A stretch of DNA of 64,000 nt from Mariprofundus erugo (lineage in GTDB: Bacteria; Pseudomonadota; Zetaproteobacteria; Mariprofundales; Mariprofundaceae), in assembly GCF_005818865.1 (NCBI RefSeq), contig NZ_VBRY01000013.1, positions 27,265 through 91,264 on the forward strand. Reading direction: 5' to 3'. A program made the position numbers and the translations under genes. Positions 36,413-44,494 of the stretch are shown here, piece after piece (the first letter of the stretch is position 1; each line of letters opens with the position of its first letter). The notes under the pieces are model-generated. The model did not search any database. It saw only the letters and a list, made by a program, of their open reading frames with translations, and was not told the origin of the DNA.

Positions 36413-37381
36413 TCAGGCCGGGGTAAAGACAAACGGATCGGAGTAGATCGCCTGCATGGATGCCCCGGCAAGGAATGACTTCTGTCGCAAGCCGTTCACG
36501 ATCGGTGGATCACCGCAAAGGAAGACACGATAACCAGCCAGCGAACCCAGTGTCATTGCCGGAATATCAACAATATTCCCCTGCACACCCCCTTCCGGCG
36601 CATCCCCGTGCAGCACACACGGGGTGTAATGGAACTGCTCGTACCTGGTAGCAAGCGCTCTGAGCTCATCCATCAGGTAAAGCCCGGGCGTCGCCAGACT
36701 GGCATGAAACAGATGGATCGGTCCGCGATGCCCCTGCTCAAGCGCATCACGCAAAATGCCATATAACGGTGCAAGCCCGGTCCCGGCCCCCGCCAGCATC
36801 AATGGCTGATCACCACTGTCACTGATATAAAAACAGTCACCGGAAGGGCCAAAGAAAGAGAGCTCATCACCGACAACAACCTCATCAAACAGCCAGTTAC
36901 TCATCTTGCCATCCGGCACTCGTTTGACGTGCAACTCAAGACAATCATCGGACGGGATACTGGCAAGCGAATAACTGCGAGTCAGTGCATCTCCCTCCCG
37001 GGTCAGGTTGACAAACTGTCCTGCACGGTACGAAAAAGAGGCCGGACGCTCCAGGCGCAGACGAATAATCGACTCATTCAGCAACTCCTTGCCAACCAAA
37101 CGGGCCGAATATCTGGGCGAAACGCTTGCCAGACCGATCTCCATATCCCCGGATGGCTTGCAAAGACAAGCCAGAAAATAGCCCTGAGCGGCCAGTGTAT
37201 CCCGGATGCCCTGCTGGGAGGCCGCAGATGGTTTACCTTTCAATGCACGCGTCAAACAGGTCTGACATGCCCCTGCCTTGCAGGCCGAGGGCAACATCAC
37301 GCCATGACTGGCGAGACTGTCGAGCAGTGTTTCATCTTCCGAACAGTCATATTCCTGTCCTTCAAATCGAATGATTGGCAT
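36413..37381 (-). CDS. Ferredoxin-type NAD(P)H:flavin oxidoreductase
   Basis: A 322-residue electron-transfer protein. The N-terminal plant-type [2Fe-2S] domain has Cys34, Cys39, Cys42 and Cys72 (ACKAGACQTC ... FLACLC). Next come an FAD-binding barrel with RSYSLAS and a NAD(P)-binding domain with MLAGAGTGLAPLYGIL and a closing VFLCGDPPIV. The order is that of CDP-6-deoxyglucoseen reductase and phenol-hydroxylase reductases. Its place between two truncated-haemoglobin genes and the anchor peptide suggests that it re-reduces haem iron, doing the job of the reductase half of flavohaemoglobin Hmp. That is inference from context. Confidence 0.88.
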   Translation of the reverse strand: MPIIRFEGQEYDCSEDETLLDSLASHGVMLPSACKAGACQTCLTRALKGKPSAASQQGIRDTLAAQGYFLACLCKPSGDMEIGLASVSPRYSARLVGKELLNESIIRLRLERPASFSYRAGQFVNLTREGDALTRSYSLASIPSDDCLELHVKRVPDGKMSNWLFDEVVVGDELSFFGPSGDCFYISDSGDQPLMLAGAGTGLAPLYGILRDALEQGHRGPIHLFHASLATPGLYLMDELRALATRYEQFHYTPCVLHGDAPEGGVQGNIVDIPAMTLGSLAGYRVFLCGDPPIVNGLRQKSFLAGASMQAIYSDPFVFTPA

Positions 37382-37472
37382 CCATCTCTCCTGAACGGTT
37401 TGTTTCCGAAAACGTCTTCATCAACAGAAAGGGGGCAAATGCCCCCTTTCCTATGACCTGTCATCCACCGTA

Positions 37473-37967
37473 TTAACGGTCAAGTACGTCGTTACGGGTG
37501 CTCTCGGCAATCGCGATCACCTGCTGAATCAGGTTATTAGGTACACCCAGTTCAGCCAGCGTTGCGCGCAGATGCATCAGAATATGATCAAAATGAGAGT
37601 CATTCAGCCCCATTTTAATCAAATGTCTGTGGCCTTCGCGCATATCTTTACCCGTATAGCTGTGAGGACCGCCGAATGCCATGGTCAGAAATGCCTTCTG
37701 CTTGGCAGCCTGCCGCTCCATGTCCACACCCTCAAAGAAGCGAACCACATAGGCATCAGCCAGGACACGACGATAAAATATATCGACAGCAGCATTGACA
37801 GCTGCGTTTCCACCCAGCTGATCAAACAGGCTCTGTTTCTTCGGTGGCTCAACTGCCTCTCCGCCTGTCACACGACCCTTGTCGGAGATCCCCGACAATA
37901 CGGTCGGCATAATCAGGCCGAACACGGCAAACATGATAAATACAGGGATAAATGTCTCTAAATGCAT
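37473..37967 (-). CDS. Membrane-anchored group 1 truncated haemoglobin
   Basis: A 164-residue protein. An N-terminal membrane helix (about 5-25) and a polar linker (to about 45, TGGEAVEPPKKQ) lead into a complete group 1 truncated globin. Tyr65 (VDIFYRRVLAD) corresponds to the distal B10 Tyr, and His113 in DMREGHRHL to the proximal haem ligand. Such globins detoxify NO or handle O2. The globin part is close to the soluble one just upstream (six bases away), so the pair arose by duplication. The anchor would hold the globin on the cytoplasmic or periplasmic face; the side is not certain. Confidence 0.88.
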   Translation of the reverse strand: MHLETFIPVFIMFAVFGLIMPTVLSGISDKGRVTGGEAVEPPKKQSLFDQLGGNAAVNAAVDIFYRRVLADAYVVRFFEGVDMERQAAKQKAFLTMAFGGPHSYTGKDMREGHRHLIKMGLNDSHFDHILMHLRATLAELGVPNNLIQQVIAIAESTRNDVLDR

Positions 37968-37973
37968 GGGATA

Positions 37974-38339
37974 TTACCTGTCCAGTACGTCGTCGCGTGT
38001 ACTTTCAGCCACACTGATCACAGTGTCAATCAGATTCTGGGGAACACCCAGCTCGGCAAGTGTGGAACGCAGATGACACAGAATATGATCGAAATGAGAG
38101 TCATCAAGACCCATGGCAACCAGATGACGGTGACCTTCACGCATATCCTTGCCACTGTAGTTGTTCGGGCCGCCGGTTACCATTGTCAGGAATGCTTTCT
38201 GTTTGCCAGCCTGGCGGGTCATGTCCACGCCTTCAAAAAAGCGAACCACATACTTATCAGCAAGAACCTTGCGATAGAAAACATCGACCGCTGCGTTAAT
38301 TGCCGCCTCACCACCAAGTTGCTCATATACTGTGCTCAT
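37974..38339 (-). CDS. Soluble group 1 truncated haemoglobin
   Basis: A 121-residue globin. Tyr22 (B10, VDVFYRKVLAD) and proximal His70 (DMREGHRHLV) are in place, together with the glycine hinge GGPNNYSGKDM. It is the first gene of the operon and divergent from the Rrf2-type regulator, with 103 bases between the two genes. GGAGGAGC-type ribosome site lies in front of the ATG. With the reductase downstream it could act as a two-component NO dioxygenase; this rests on family knowledge and gene order. Confidence 0.92.
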   Translation of the reverse strand: MSTVYEQLGGEAAINAAVDVFYRKVLADKYVVRFFEGVDMTRQAGKQKAFLTMVTGGPNNYSGKDMREGHRHLVAMGLDDSHFDHILCHLRSTLAELGVPQNLIDTVISVAESTRDDVLDR

Positions 38340-38365
38340 ATTCGTTGCTCCTCCGGGATCAAATG

Positions 38366-38386
38366 ATATATCCTGAATGGATATAT
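38366..38386. promoter_or_regulatory. Candidate operator for the NsrR-type regulator
   Basis: A perfect 8-bp inverted repeat ATATATCC-TGAAT-GGATATAT lies between the divergent haemoglobin operon and regulator. The size and dyad symmetry suit an Rrf2-family dimer. The sequence differs from the enterobacterial NsrR consensus. Confidence 0.55.
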
Positions 38387-38423
38387 TGAACGAACGTTAT
38401 CAGAGCTGGACAAAAGCTGTCAA

Positions 38424-38439
38424 CATAATATATCTTATG
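38424..38439. promoter_or_regulatory. Second small dyad overlapping the regulator start
   Basis: CATAA-TATATC-TTATG, overlapping the upstream ATG option of the regulator. It could serve autorepression; weak by itself. Confidence 0.3.
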
Positions 38440-38442
38440 CCC

Positions 38443-38919
38443 ATGCAATTAACCCAGTATACCGACTACTCTCTGCGCGTCCTCCTTTATCTGGGACTAT
38501 TCCCGGAACGGCGCTGTACTATTACCGAGATTGCGGATGCCTACCTGATCAACCGCAACCACCTCGTCAAGGTCGTGCACAATCTTTCGCTGGATGGATG
38601 GATCACTACCACCCGGGGCAAATCCGGCGGCATGGTCCTGGCATTCCGACCCGAACAGATCAATATCGGCTCGGTCATCCAGCGAACCGAACCCCATATG
38701 AACCTGCTTGAGTGCTTCGACCATGAGTGCAATACCTGCCCGATTACATCCGCATGCATTCTCAAACACGGCCTCTACAAGGCCCGCAAAGCATTTACGG
38801 ATGTCCTGTGCAGCTACACGCTCGCTGACGTACTTGTGCAGCCGGAATCCCTGATTGCACTGCTTGATTCAACCCGCTCATCTGCCACCACCCAGGCGAT
38901 CGTCACCACAGCTGATTAA
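38443..38919 (+). CDS. nsrR: Rrf2-family regulator, NsrR-like
   Basis: A 158-residue winged-helix repressor with an iron-sulfur site. The start MQLTQYTDYSLRVLLYLGL and HTH (ITEIADAYLINRNHLVKVVHNLSLDGWI) are typical, followed by the wing TTRGKSGGM. Three Cys (CFDHECNTC, then a further Cys in SACIL) match the cluster-binding loop of NsrR. NsrR senses nitric oxide through its [Fe-S] cluster and derepresses NO-detoxifying genes. Divergence from the haemoglobin operon gives an obvious target. An ATG six bases upstream (38437) is equally possible as start. Confidence 0.88.
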   Translation: MQLTQYTDYSLRVLLYLGLFPERRCTITEIADAYLINRNHLVKVVHNLSLDGWITTTRGKSGGMVLAFRPEQINIGSVIQRTEPHMNLLECFDHECNTCPITSACILKHGLYKARKAFTDVLCSYTLADVLVQPESLIALLDSTRSSATTQAIVTTAD

Positions 38920-39052
38920 CCCCCGCCTCAACCATCTGTTGCACCCCCCACCCCCCTGACTACAATCTCCGGCTTTCCGCACGGGCTGCACGCTCCTGCC
39001 GAAAGCTGTAACTCCGTACATATATTAAATAACTGCCTGACAGGACAACACC

Positions 39053-40522
39053 ATGCTATCTGCCTTACGTGATCACTTTGCCCCCCGCCACCTTGGCCTT
39101 GCCGGCCTCTGCCTGCTTGCATGGGCGTATATGGCGCTGTTCCGCTACGACAGCTATGGTATTGAGGAGGCAGCGGCCCTGAGCCTGCTGCTGAACTGGT
39201 CCATCATTCATCAGATCGCAAGCCCCGTCGCCTTCTACGGTGTGCCTGACCTGCGCGCATTCCTGTTTATTCCACTCGACATGCACTGGGTCGGCAGCCT
39301 TGCAGCGGCCAAGGTTTACACCATGTTCATCCTGTTCGGCACAGCGCTGCTGCTTTATAAGTGGGGTGAATCGCGCTACAGCGGTGAATCATCCATGATG
39401 GCAACAGCACTGTTTCTTATTGCTCCTGTCACCCTGATGCAGACCGATGCCATCGGCTGCGGTGTCTACCTGCTCGCCGCTTTTGCCGCAGCGGCTTTCC
39501 TTGATCAACTGCTGCATGAAAGCGAACGCGCCGTACCAAGCTGGTTTTTCCTGCTGATACTGGTCTGCGCCTTCGCCATCAGCCTGCACCCGATGGGGCT
39601 GGCCCTGCCACTGGCCCTGATCCTGCGCTGGCTGCCTGAAAAAGAGCAGCAGGGCAAGGCCAAACGGATGATCATTGCCATGATTCTGACCGCCATTCCG
39701 ATGCTTCTGCTGCGCTGGGGCTGGTATGGCATGGAGGAGGTCACCGCAGGTCGCCTGGATACGCTGGCCGATGCCATTCTGGGCACACCGTTGCTGCACA
39801 CGCCAAACTGGGGCCTTGGCCTGGTCGTAGCTGACCTTGGAGCTGCGGCCATTGTCGCCACCCTGCTGATCTATAAACGCAACCTCGACAGCACCACACT
39901 GATGCTGATGCTGGCCAGCCTGATCGGCGCTATTCAGGGCGATCATGCCTGGGTTCTTCTCTTCTGGGCCACCACCCTCTACCTCGGCACACCGCTGCTG
40001 ATCCGCCTCAATGAGCGCATCGGCTGGCGCGGCCTGAGCGGACAGCGCGGCCTCGTTCTGATCGCCGTTACGTTGCTTGCCACCACGGCAATGATTACCG
40101 ACAAAAACAGCAAAAACGTCGACCGCCTGCAACTCAAGAGCGACACCGATATGCTCATTAGCGTACTTGAAAAAGAGGCACTCACAGCCCCGGCCAATGC
40201 ATTTACCGCAGCCAGCCAGTGGCCGGCCAGAACCCTGCTGGCTACGCGCAGGGATGTGCTTCCACTGCCTCCAACCAGTGAGGACAGAGATGACTTCAGT
40301 GCAAAAATCAAAGGCATCACCCATGTTGCATTCAACCCGCAACAGGAAAACATGCATGGCCTGGCGCGTAACTTTGCTTCTCTGAGCGACCGCTATGAAA
40401 CCGTTGCCCTGCTTCCCGGCGGCGTGGTATTGAAGAAGAAAGAGGACACGGCAACCCATCAGAAGAGCACCTCACCGATGAACCCGCACGCAGCCCTGTC
40501 CACGGGCCAGCAGCCCAACTGA
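39053..40522 (+). CDS. Polytopic membrane protein, GT-C glycosyltransferase-like
   Basis: A 489-residue protein with about nine or ten membrane segments and a soluble C-terminal domain (from about residue 355). The first loop contains YDSYGIEEAAAL, which resembles the acidic Asp/Glu motif of GT-C enzymes such as ArnT and PMT, and the membrane topology agrees. Overall similarity to a named family is too faint to fix a substrate. It has a putative ribosome site (AGGACAAC) before the ATG. The gene is flanked by nsrR and a small zinc-ribbon membrane protein and has no glycan-synthesis neighbours. Confidence 0.6.
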   Translation: MLSALRDHFAPRHLGLAGLCLLAWAYMALFRYDSYGIEEAAALSLLLNWSIIHQIASPVAFYGVPDLRAFLFIPLDMHWVGSLAAAKVYTMFILFGTALLLYKWGESRYSGESSMMATALFLIAPVTLMQTDAIGCGVYLLAAFAAAAFLDQLLHESERAVPSWFFLLILVCAFAISLHPMGLALPLALILRWLPEKEQQGKAKRMIIAMILTAIPMLLLRWGWYGMEEVTAGRLDTLADAILGTPLLHTPNWGLGLVVADLGAAAIVATLLIYKRNLDSTTLMLMLASLIGAIQGDHAWVLLFWATTLYLGTPLLIRLNERIGWRGLSGQRGLVLIAVTLLATTAMITDKNSKNVDRLQLKSDTDMLISVLEKEALTAPANAFTAASQWPARTLLATRRDVLPLPPTSEDRDDFSAKIKGITHVAFNPQQENMHGLARNFASLSDRYETVALLPGGVVLKKKEDTATHQKSTSPMNPHAALSTGQQPN

Positions 40523-40556
40523 TGCAAGAAGCGGCAACCGGTGACCACCATACAAC

Positions 40557-40584
40557 TGCACCGGCAGAGATGCGTGCCGGTGCA
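40557..40584 (+). terminator. Hairpin after the GT-C-like gene
   Basis: A perfect 10-bp stem TGCACCGGCA / TGCCGGTGCA with an 8-base loop, 35 bases after the stop. No T-tract follows. Confidence 0.4.
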
Positions 40585-40619
40585 CACATGCAACAGATCG
40601 CCGGACAGAGGAGGGAATC

Positions 40620-40943
40620 ATGAAAATATGCACATCATGCGGAACTGAAACAACCAGCAACAAAAAGCTCTGCAATCCATGCCATCGAAAAAAGCTGACA
40701 GGTACATGGAAGCGTCAGATCACTATCTACGCAACCATCATGATCGTCGGCGCCATCATGTTCTATTATGCCATCACACAGATTAATGGCCTGCCACACA
40801 GCGCTACAGAACATGGCATTCCACCGATGCTAAGAAATCTGGCCGCATTTGGCGGACTTGGCGTGCTGGGCGGACTATTCGGTCTGGCTCTGGCACTGTT
40901 TTTTAACTTTCTACATCGTAAAAATCATCACGAATCAAAGTAA
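40620..40943 (+). CDS. Small zinc-ribbon membrane protein
   Basis: A 107-residue protein. The N-terminus holds two CxxC pairs (CTSCG and CNPC) spaced as in a zinc ribbon. Two membrane segments follow (about 34-53, ITIYATIMIVGAIMFYYAI, and 75-97, AAFGGLGVLGGLFGLALALFF), then a His-rich tail (HRKNHHESK). GAGGAGGGA is an excellent ribosome site. I do not recognise the family beyond this layout, which is common in uncharacterised bacterial membrane proteins. Confidence 0.75.
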   Translation: MKICTSCGTETTSNKKLCNPCHRKKLTGTWKRQITIYATIMIVGAIMFYYAITQINGLPHSATEHGIPPMLRNLAAFGGLGVLGGLFGLALALFFNFLHRKNHHESK

Positions 40944-40987
40944 AAGCGACCACCCTGGGAGCCCCCCTGAGCCACATGCACGGATAA

Positions 40988-41050
40988 AACCGCGCGTTTG
41001 TCTTTGCGAACTGATTGTTGCCAGGAGGGCAGTAAATCAGCATCTCCTTA
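40988..41050 (+). repeat. Dispersed REP-like repeat, short copy
   Basis: CTTTGCGAACTGATTGTTGCC-AGGAG-GGCAGTAAATCAGCATCTCC. It shows the same palindromic end as the composite copies, and it runs up to the stop codon of the PilZ-domain gene. Confidence 0.65.
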
Positions 41051-41476
41051 ACTATACGGCCTCATGATCAGGACATGCTGGCTGATGATATCATCCAGCC
41101 TTGCAAGCTGCTCGGGGCCCTGAATATCAAAACAGACGCCGATCCCCTCATCGGTTACACGCACGACTGCCCCCTGCAGGCGCACCGGATTGGGGGCAGA
41201 GATGAACGTAAAGACAAGACTGATACGGGCGCCGATCTCAAAGTGCTCCGGCGTCTGGATAAATACACCCGTCGCACTGATATCCCGGGCATATCCCTGG
41301 TGAATGCCATCTGCAGAGGAGAAACTGACCGGCTCGGTATATGTCTCCCTGCGCGTACGCCTGACATCCTCTCGCCAGCTGGCAATCAGCTCCTGCAGCT
41401 GACGCTTCTTATCATGCGGCAACTTCTGCGCCAGCAAGGTCAACTGCTCGATCACGTATGCCTCATCATCACCCAT
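41048..41476 (-). CDS. PilZ-domain protein
   Basis: A 142-residue cytoplasmic protein. An N-terminal helical part (MGDDEAYVIEQLTLLAQKLPHDKKRQLQELIASW) is followed by a PilZ domain. The two c-di-GMP-binding elements can be seen: an Arg-rich stretch (VRRTRRETY) and DISATGVFI, which fits the [D/N]xSxxG motif. It probably links c-di-GMP to motility or surface behaviour. The start MGDDEAYV is preferred; the open frame continues 36 codons upstream without a plausible ribosome site. It stands alone. Confidence 0.8.
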   Translation of the reverse strand: MGDDEAYVIEQLTLLAQKLPHDKKRQLQELIASWREDVRRTRRETYTEPVSFSSADGIHQGYARDISATGVFIQTPEHFEIGARISLVFTFISAPNPVRLQGAVVRVTDEGIGVCFDIQGPEQLARLDDIISQHVLIMRPYS

Positions 41477-41885
41477 AGGGGCCAAGCTAGCACGAATCAG
41501 TGCCGTTGAAATAAAGGAGTATGCGTCCCGGCAGCAAACATACACATGTACTGGCTCGCAGCCCCCCCTCGAGTGGTTTCCCAACCTAGTCTGTTTTCAG
41601 ATGCATTCATAAAACATGAAAGCCTTGGCCAATTACAACAATACCGAAGCCTGGCCCCATTTGGATTGCCCACCAGCATCGCGGCGATGTTCGTTATGTG
41701 CCCGGCGATCATTCAGGGGCTTGCTTTGAAGTCATACTTCCTATCGAGAAGAAAGCAGTACCTTTTTCTGAATAACAGAAGCTGGCCGCGAGTCACATGT
41801 CGTGGTTACTAACAGTCGACTGCAACAGACATTCAGTAAAGAACGCTGCCCCCTTACCCTTGATGAGATGACTATAAATACGAAA

Positions 41886-42125
41886 TCAATAACTGATATT
41901 GACCGTTTGTCTGTGGAAACTCGGGTGTAGCAATTCGTTTACGATGAAACCGGCCACATCGGCTCTGGCAATCCGGGTCATGCGTTCGCCATGATTGAAT
42001 TCCAGCAATCGGCGGTATTGCCCCTTTGCTGCCTCATTTCGTTTTTTTCTGCCGTCGATGCCGATTTTCATTCTGCAACGTTTCACCACCATCCCCCGCG
42101 CATGACACACGCTTTCAATTTCCAT
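41886..42125 (-). pseudogene. Remnant of an NAD(P)-binding oxidoreductase (SDR/NmrA type)
   Basis: The last part of this short frame (GERMTRIARADVAGFIVNELLHPSFHRQTVNISY) resembles the C-terminal block of atypical SDR proteins, which reads like TRISRADVAxFxLxxL...VxIS. The Rossmann N-terminus is missing, and the frame upstream (basic, Cys-containing) does not look like the family. I see no gene in the 41477-41885 stretch. So 41.5-42.2 kb is a decayed patch between the PilZ gene and the yjf operon. Confidence 0.45.
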
Positions 42126-42184
42126 GCGATTTTAATAACGGTGGAAGACCCCATAGCCCGGAGGCTATCGGCCTAAAGCGACTG

Positions 42185-42601
42185 TTATGGCGTAATGCAT
42201 GCGGCGGTGAGTATACCGCTGGCGATTGAGGCTATACCCAGAAACAGTCCGTGACCGATGCAATTGGCCTCGATGCCTCGGGCAAGCTCTTTTACCATGA
42301 TGCGCACAGCCGCATAGGCGGCCATCTGCACCAGCGCCGCCACGACCGACCACGCAACCAAATCCACAATCCCCGCACTGTGCCTGACGACAGCTGAAAG
42401 CGGGAGGACAAAGCCCAAAATCGCACCGCCCAGACTGAGCGCTGCCGCGCTGTTTCCCTGGCGAATAAGGTCCATCTCTTTGTAAGGGGTCACCCGGACA
42501 TAGATGGCGATAAACGCAAGCGAAAGCGTAAACGCCATGATCAGATAAAGAGAGAAGTCCGGCATGCTGGATATGCTGTTGATGAGTTCCTGCTTGATCA
42601 T
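42185..42601 (-). CDS. yjfL: DUF350 (YjfL-like) membrane protein
   Basis: A 138-residue protein with four membrane segments. LYLIMAFTLSLAFIAIYVRVTPYKEMDLIRQGNSAAALSLGGAILGFVLPLSAVV is the family core. In E. coli the yjfL gene lies in the same operon as yjfM and yjfC, and the same three families follow each other here. The start lies 12 bases after the yjfC stop. The biological role is unknown; it may bring the partner enzyme to the membrane (inference). Confidence 0.88.
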   Translation of the reverse strand: MIKQELINSISSMPDFSLYLIMAFTLSLAFIAIYVRVTPYKEMDLIRQGNSAAALSLGGAILGFVLPLSAVVRHSAGIVDLVAWSVVAALVQMAAYAAVRIMVKELARGIEANCIGHGLFLGIASIASGILTAACITP

Positions 42602-42613
42602 GTGATGCGCCTC

Positions 42614-43735
42614 TCAAATAAAATAGTGCGGGACGAAACGGCTGGTGTCGCGTGTGATCGGCGTGTCGTCTTCCCTGATGCCAATTCCCGCCGGCTGGTC
42701 GCCGACAATCCACGAGCCGATAACCGCATGATTGCCGTCAAACTCGGGCAGCATGACTGACTCCTGAAACACCCATCCCTCTTTGCCGTAGTCGCCCGGA
42801 CTGCTGGTGATAATCTTTCCATGAACCATGGAGATGTTCGCACCTTCCCGACTCAGCAGCGGCTTGCGTACATAGCCGTTAGCCAGTCGGGATGACGTGA
42901 AATAGGAGGGAATCAGATTCGGATGATTCGGAAACAACTCCCATAGAATGGCCAAAATCCCCTTGTTACTCAGAATCATCTTCCACCAGGGCTCCACGAG
43001 ATTGATCGAACTCTCCGGTAACATGCGACCAAATTCGTCTGATATCAGCCATTCCCATGGATATAGTTTGAACCAGTGGGTGATCGGCTTGTCGTTCATA
43101 TCCACAAAGCAGCGTGCACTTTCGGACCAACCGACCTGCTCAACCGGGAGATAACGCGTAGCGACGCCGGCCTGTTCTGCCGTTCCGCGCAGATATTCGG
43201 TGGTGAGGAAGTCCTCCTCGCAACTTCCGATTGAGCTGAAATGAAATGTCGGAGCACCCCTCGCGACCACGCGCCATCGTTCGATGAGCTTTTCGTGAAT
43301 CGAGTTGAACTGATCGTGTTTGGGGTATTGCTCCTTGAGCCATTGCCACTGAATCACGCTTGCTTCGTACACCGAGGTTGGGGTGTCGGCATTGTATTCG
43401 AGCAGCCTTGGCGTGCCTGTCGGATCAAGGCATAAATCGAATCGCCCGTATAGCGATGGTTCTCCCGACCGCCACGATGCTTCTATGCGACTATGACACC
43501 ACTCCGGTATGGCAAGTCGCCCGTACTGCCCCGATGCAACAACATGGTCAACCGCACTGAGACACATCTGATGCAACTCGGCTGTCACATCGTCGAGCAG
43601 ATCGATTTCGGCTTCGGTGAACACATAGCAGGCAGCCTCGTTCCAGTAGCAACCACCGATGCTATGAAATTTGAATCCCAGCCCTTCAACCTGAGCCACC
43701 CAGTCAGAGCGCGCCTCGATATGAATGCGATTCAT
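42614..43735 (-). CDS. yjfC: Glutathionylspermidine synthase-like ATP-grasp protein (YjfC/YgiC)
   Basis: A 373-residue protein of the GSP synthetase C-terminal family. Recognisable parts: LLEYNADTPTSVYEAS, HWFKLYPWEWLISDEFG, EPWWKMILSNKGILAILWELFPNHPNLIPSYF, VRKPLLSREGANI and the ATP-grasp end FDGNHAVIGSWIVGDQPAGIGIREDDTPIT. The amidase domain of full GSP synthase is missing, as in YjfC/YgiC. An amide ligase role is likely; known homologues did not show GSP synthase activity. The ATG overlaps the stop of the upstream DUF1190-like gene (TGATG), so the two are coupled. Confidence 0.9.
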   Translation of the reverse strand: MNRIHIEARSDWVAQVEGLGFKFHSIGGCYWNEAACYVFTEAEIDLLDDVTAELHQMCLSAVDHVVASGQYGRLAIPEWCHSRIEASWRSGEPSLYGRFDLCLDPTGTPRLLEYNADTPTSVYEASVIQWQWLKEQYPKHDQFNSIHEKLIERWRVVARGAPTFHFSSIGSCEEDFLTTEYLRGTAEQAGVATRYLPVEQVGWSESARCFVDMNDKPITHWFKLYPWEWLISDEFGRMLPESSINLVEPWWKMILSNKGILAILWELFPNHPNLIPSYFTSSRLANGYVRKPLLSREGANISMVHGKIITSSPGDYGKEGWVFQESVMLPEFDGNHAVIGSWIVGDQPAGIGIREDDTPITRDTSRFVPHYFI

Positions 43736-44040
43736 CAGGAGCCGCCTCTGCCCGATCTGCCAAAGCCGCCGCGCTTGACGCCGGTCGACTTGCTCTTGCT
43801 TTCAGCGTTGCCTTGATAGCCCCTGCTACCGCCCACGGCGCTTTCGCAGTGATCGACCGGAGGACCGTAATACATGCCCTGGTATTGAATACACTGATTA
43901 CCTGGCCACTCATTTGTACAATCTTCGAGGCTGCGGTACTCGAGGCTACACTCATCCTGTTCAATAAACATCATGGCAAAAATGACGGCTATGCCGACAA
44001 CGACTACAATGTCATCGCTGGTAAATCGTTTTTTTGCCAC
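43735..44040 (-). CDS. yjfM: DUF1190-like (YjfM/YgiB type) protein
   Basis: About 101 residues. A membrane anchor near the N-terminus (DDIVVVVGIAVIFAMMF) and a Cys-containing exported part (DECSLEYRSLEDCTNEW, NQCIQYQGMYYGPPVDHCES) are followed by a Gly/Ser-rich, basic tail (GVKRGGFGRSGRGGS). This is the layout of YjfM/YgiB, the usual operon partner of the ATP-grasp enzyme. A GTG start at 44040 is proposed (GGGGAG just upstream); an ATG further up at 44097 overlaps the repeat. First gene of the yjfMCL operon. Confidence 0.75.
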   Translation of the reverse strand: MAKKRFTSDDIVVVVGIAVIFAMMFIEQDECSLEYRSLEDCTNEWPGNQCIQYQGMYYGPPVDHCESAVGGSRGYQGNAESKSKSTGVKRGGFGRSGRGGS

Positions 44041-44081
44041 TATCTCCCCATACCCCGAGCGATTTCTTCGCGCAAATGATG

Positions 44082-44230
44082 ATTTGCAAGCAAACATAAA
44101 ATGACTCGAACATCATACCATCGCCCTGCGGGCGCCCCTTGGCCGTCCAATCGGTTTCCTGCCTCTTTGTCACGCATTTATCTTTGCCGACTGATTTTTG
44201 CCGGGATGGCAATAAATCAACATCGCCCCG
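44082..44230 (+). repeat. Composite dispersed repeat
   Basis: It has the same order of blocks as at 27385-27540: ATGACTCGAACATCAT, CGCCCTGCGGGCG, GGCCGTCCAATCGG, TGCCTCTTTGTCACGC, CTTTGCCGACTGATTTTTGCC and AATAAATCAACATCGCC. It lies at the front of the yjfMCL operon. Confidence 0.65.
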
Positions 44231-44265
44231 GACAACGGAAAAGATTACACCAAATCGACGATATT

Positions 44266-44330
44266 GCATGTCATCCAAATGGATGACATGCCCTCCGCTG
44301 GCGGGCAGGTGCAACCTGCCTGGAAGAGCG
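44266..44330. other. Cluster of strong hairpins
   Basis: A perfect 11-bp hairpin (GCATGTCATCC-AAAT-GGATGACATGC) is followed by two shorter ones (CTCCGC/GCGGG type and CAGGT-GCAA-CCTG). They lie between the yjf operon and tRNA-Gln; I see no gene there. The rest of 44331-44457 shows nothing more. Confidence 0.4.
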
Positions 44331-44457
44331 GCCTGGAGTTCATCATCCCCTCTCCCCGAACACTGATTTGCCATAACAGGGCAGAAACGATGCCAGCTTC
44401 AATATCATGGTAATGAATGGTCAATTACGACACCGGGAGGGGGCGATAAAAACGAAA

Positions 44458-44485
44458 AAGGGCCTCCGATCTCTCGGAAGCCCTT
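44458..44485 (-). terminator. Terminator of tRNA-Gln
   Basis: AAGGGC-CTCCGA hairpin with a TCTC loop and one mismatch, followed on the minus strand by a T-tract, 10 bases after the tRNA end. Confidence 0.8.
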
Positions 44486-44494
44486 GATTATGTT

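Noticed and set aside
39389..40459. 356-codon open frame opposite the GT-C-like gene
   Set aside because: The composition (many Gln and Gly, no hydrophobic pattern) is typical of an antisense shadow; the + strand frame has regular membrane segments and a ribosome site.
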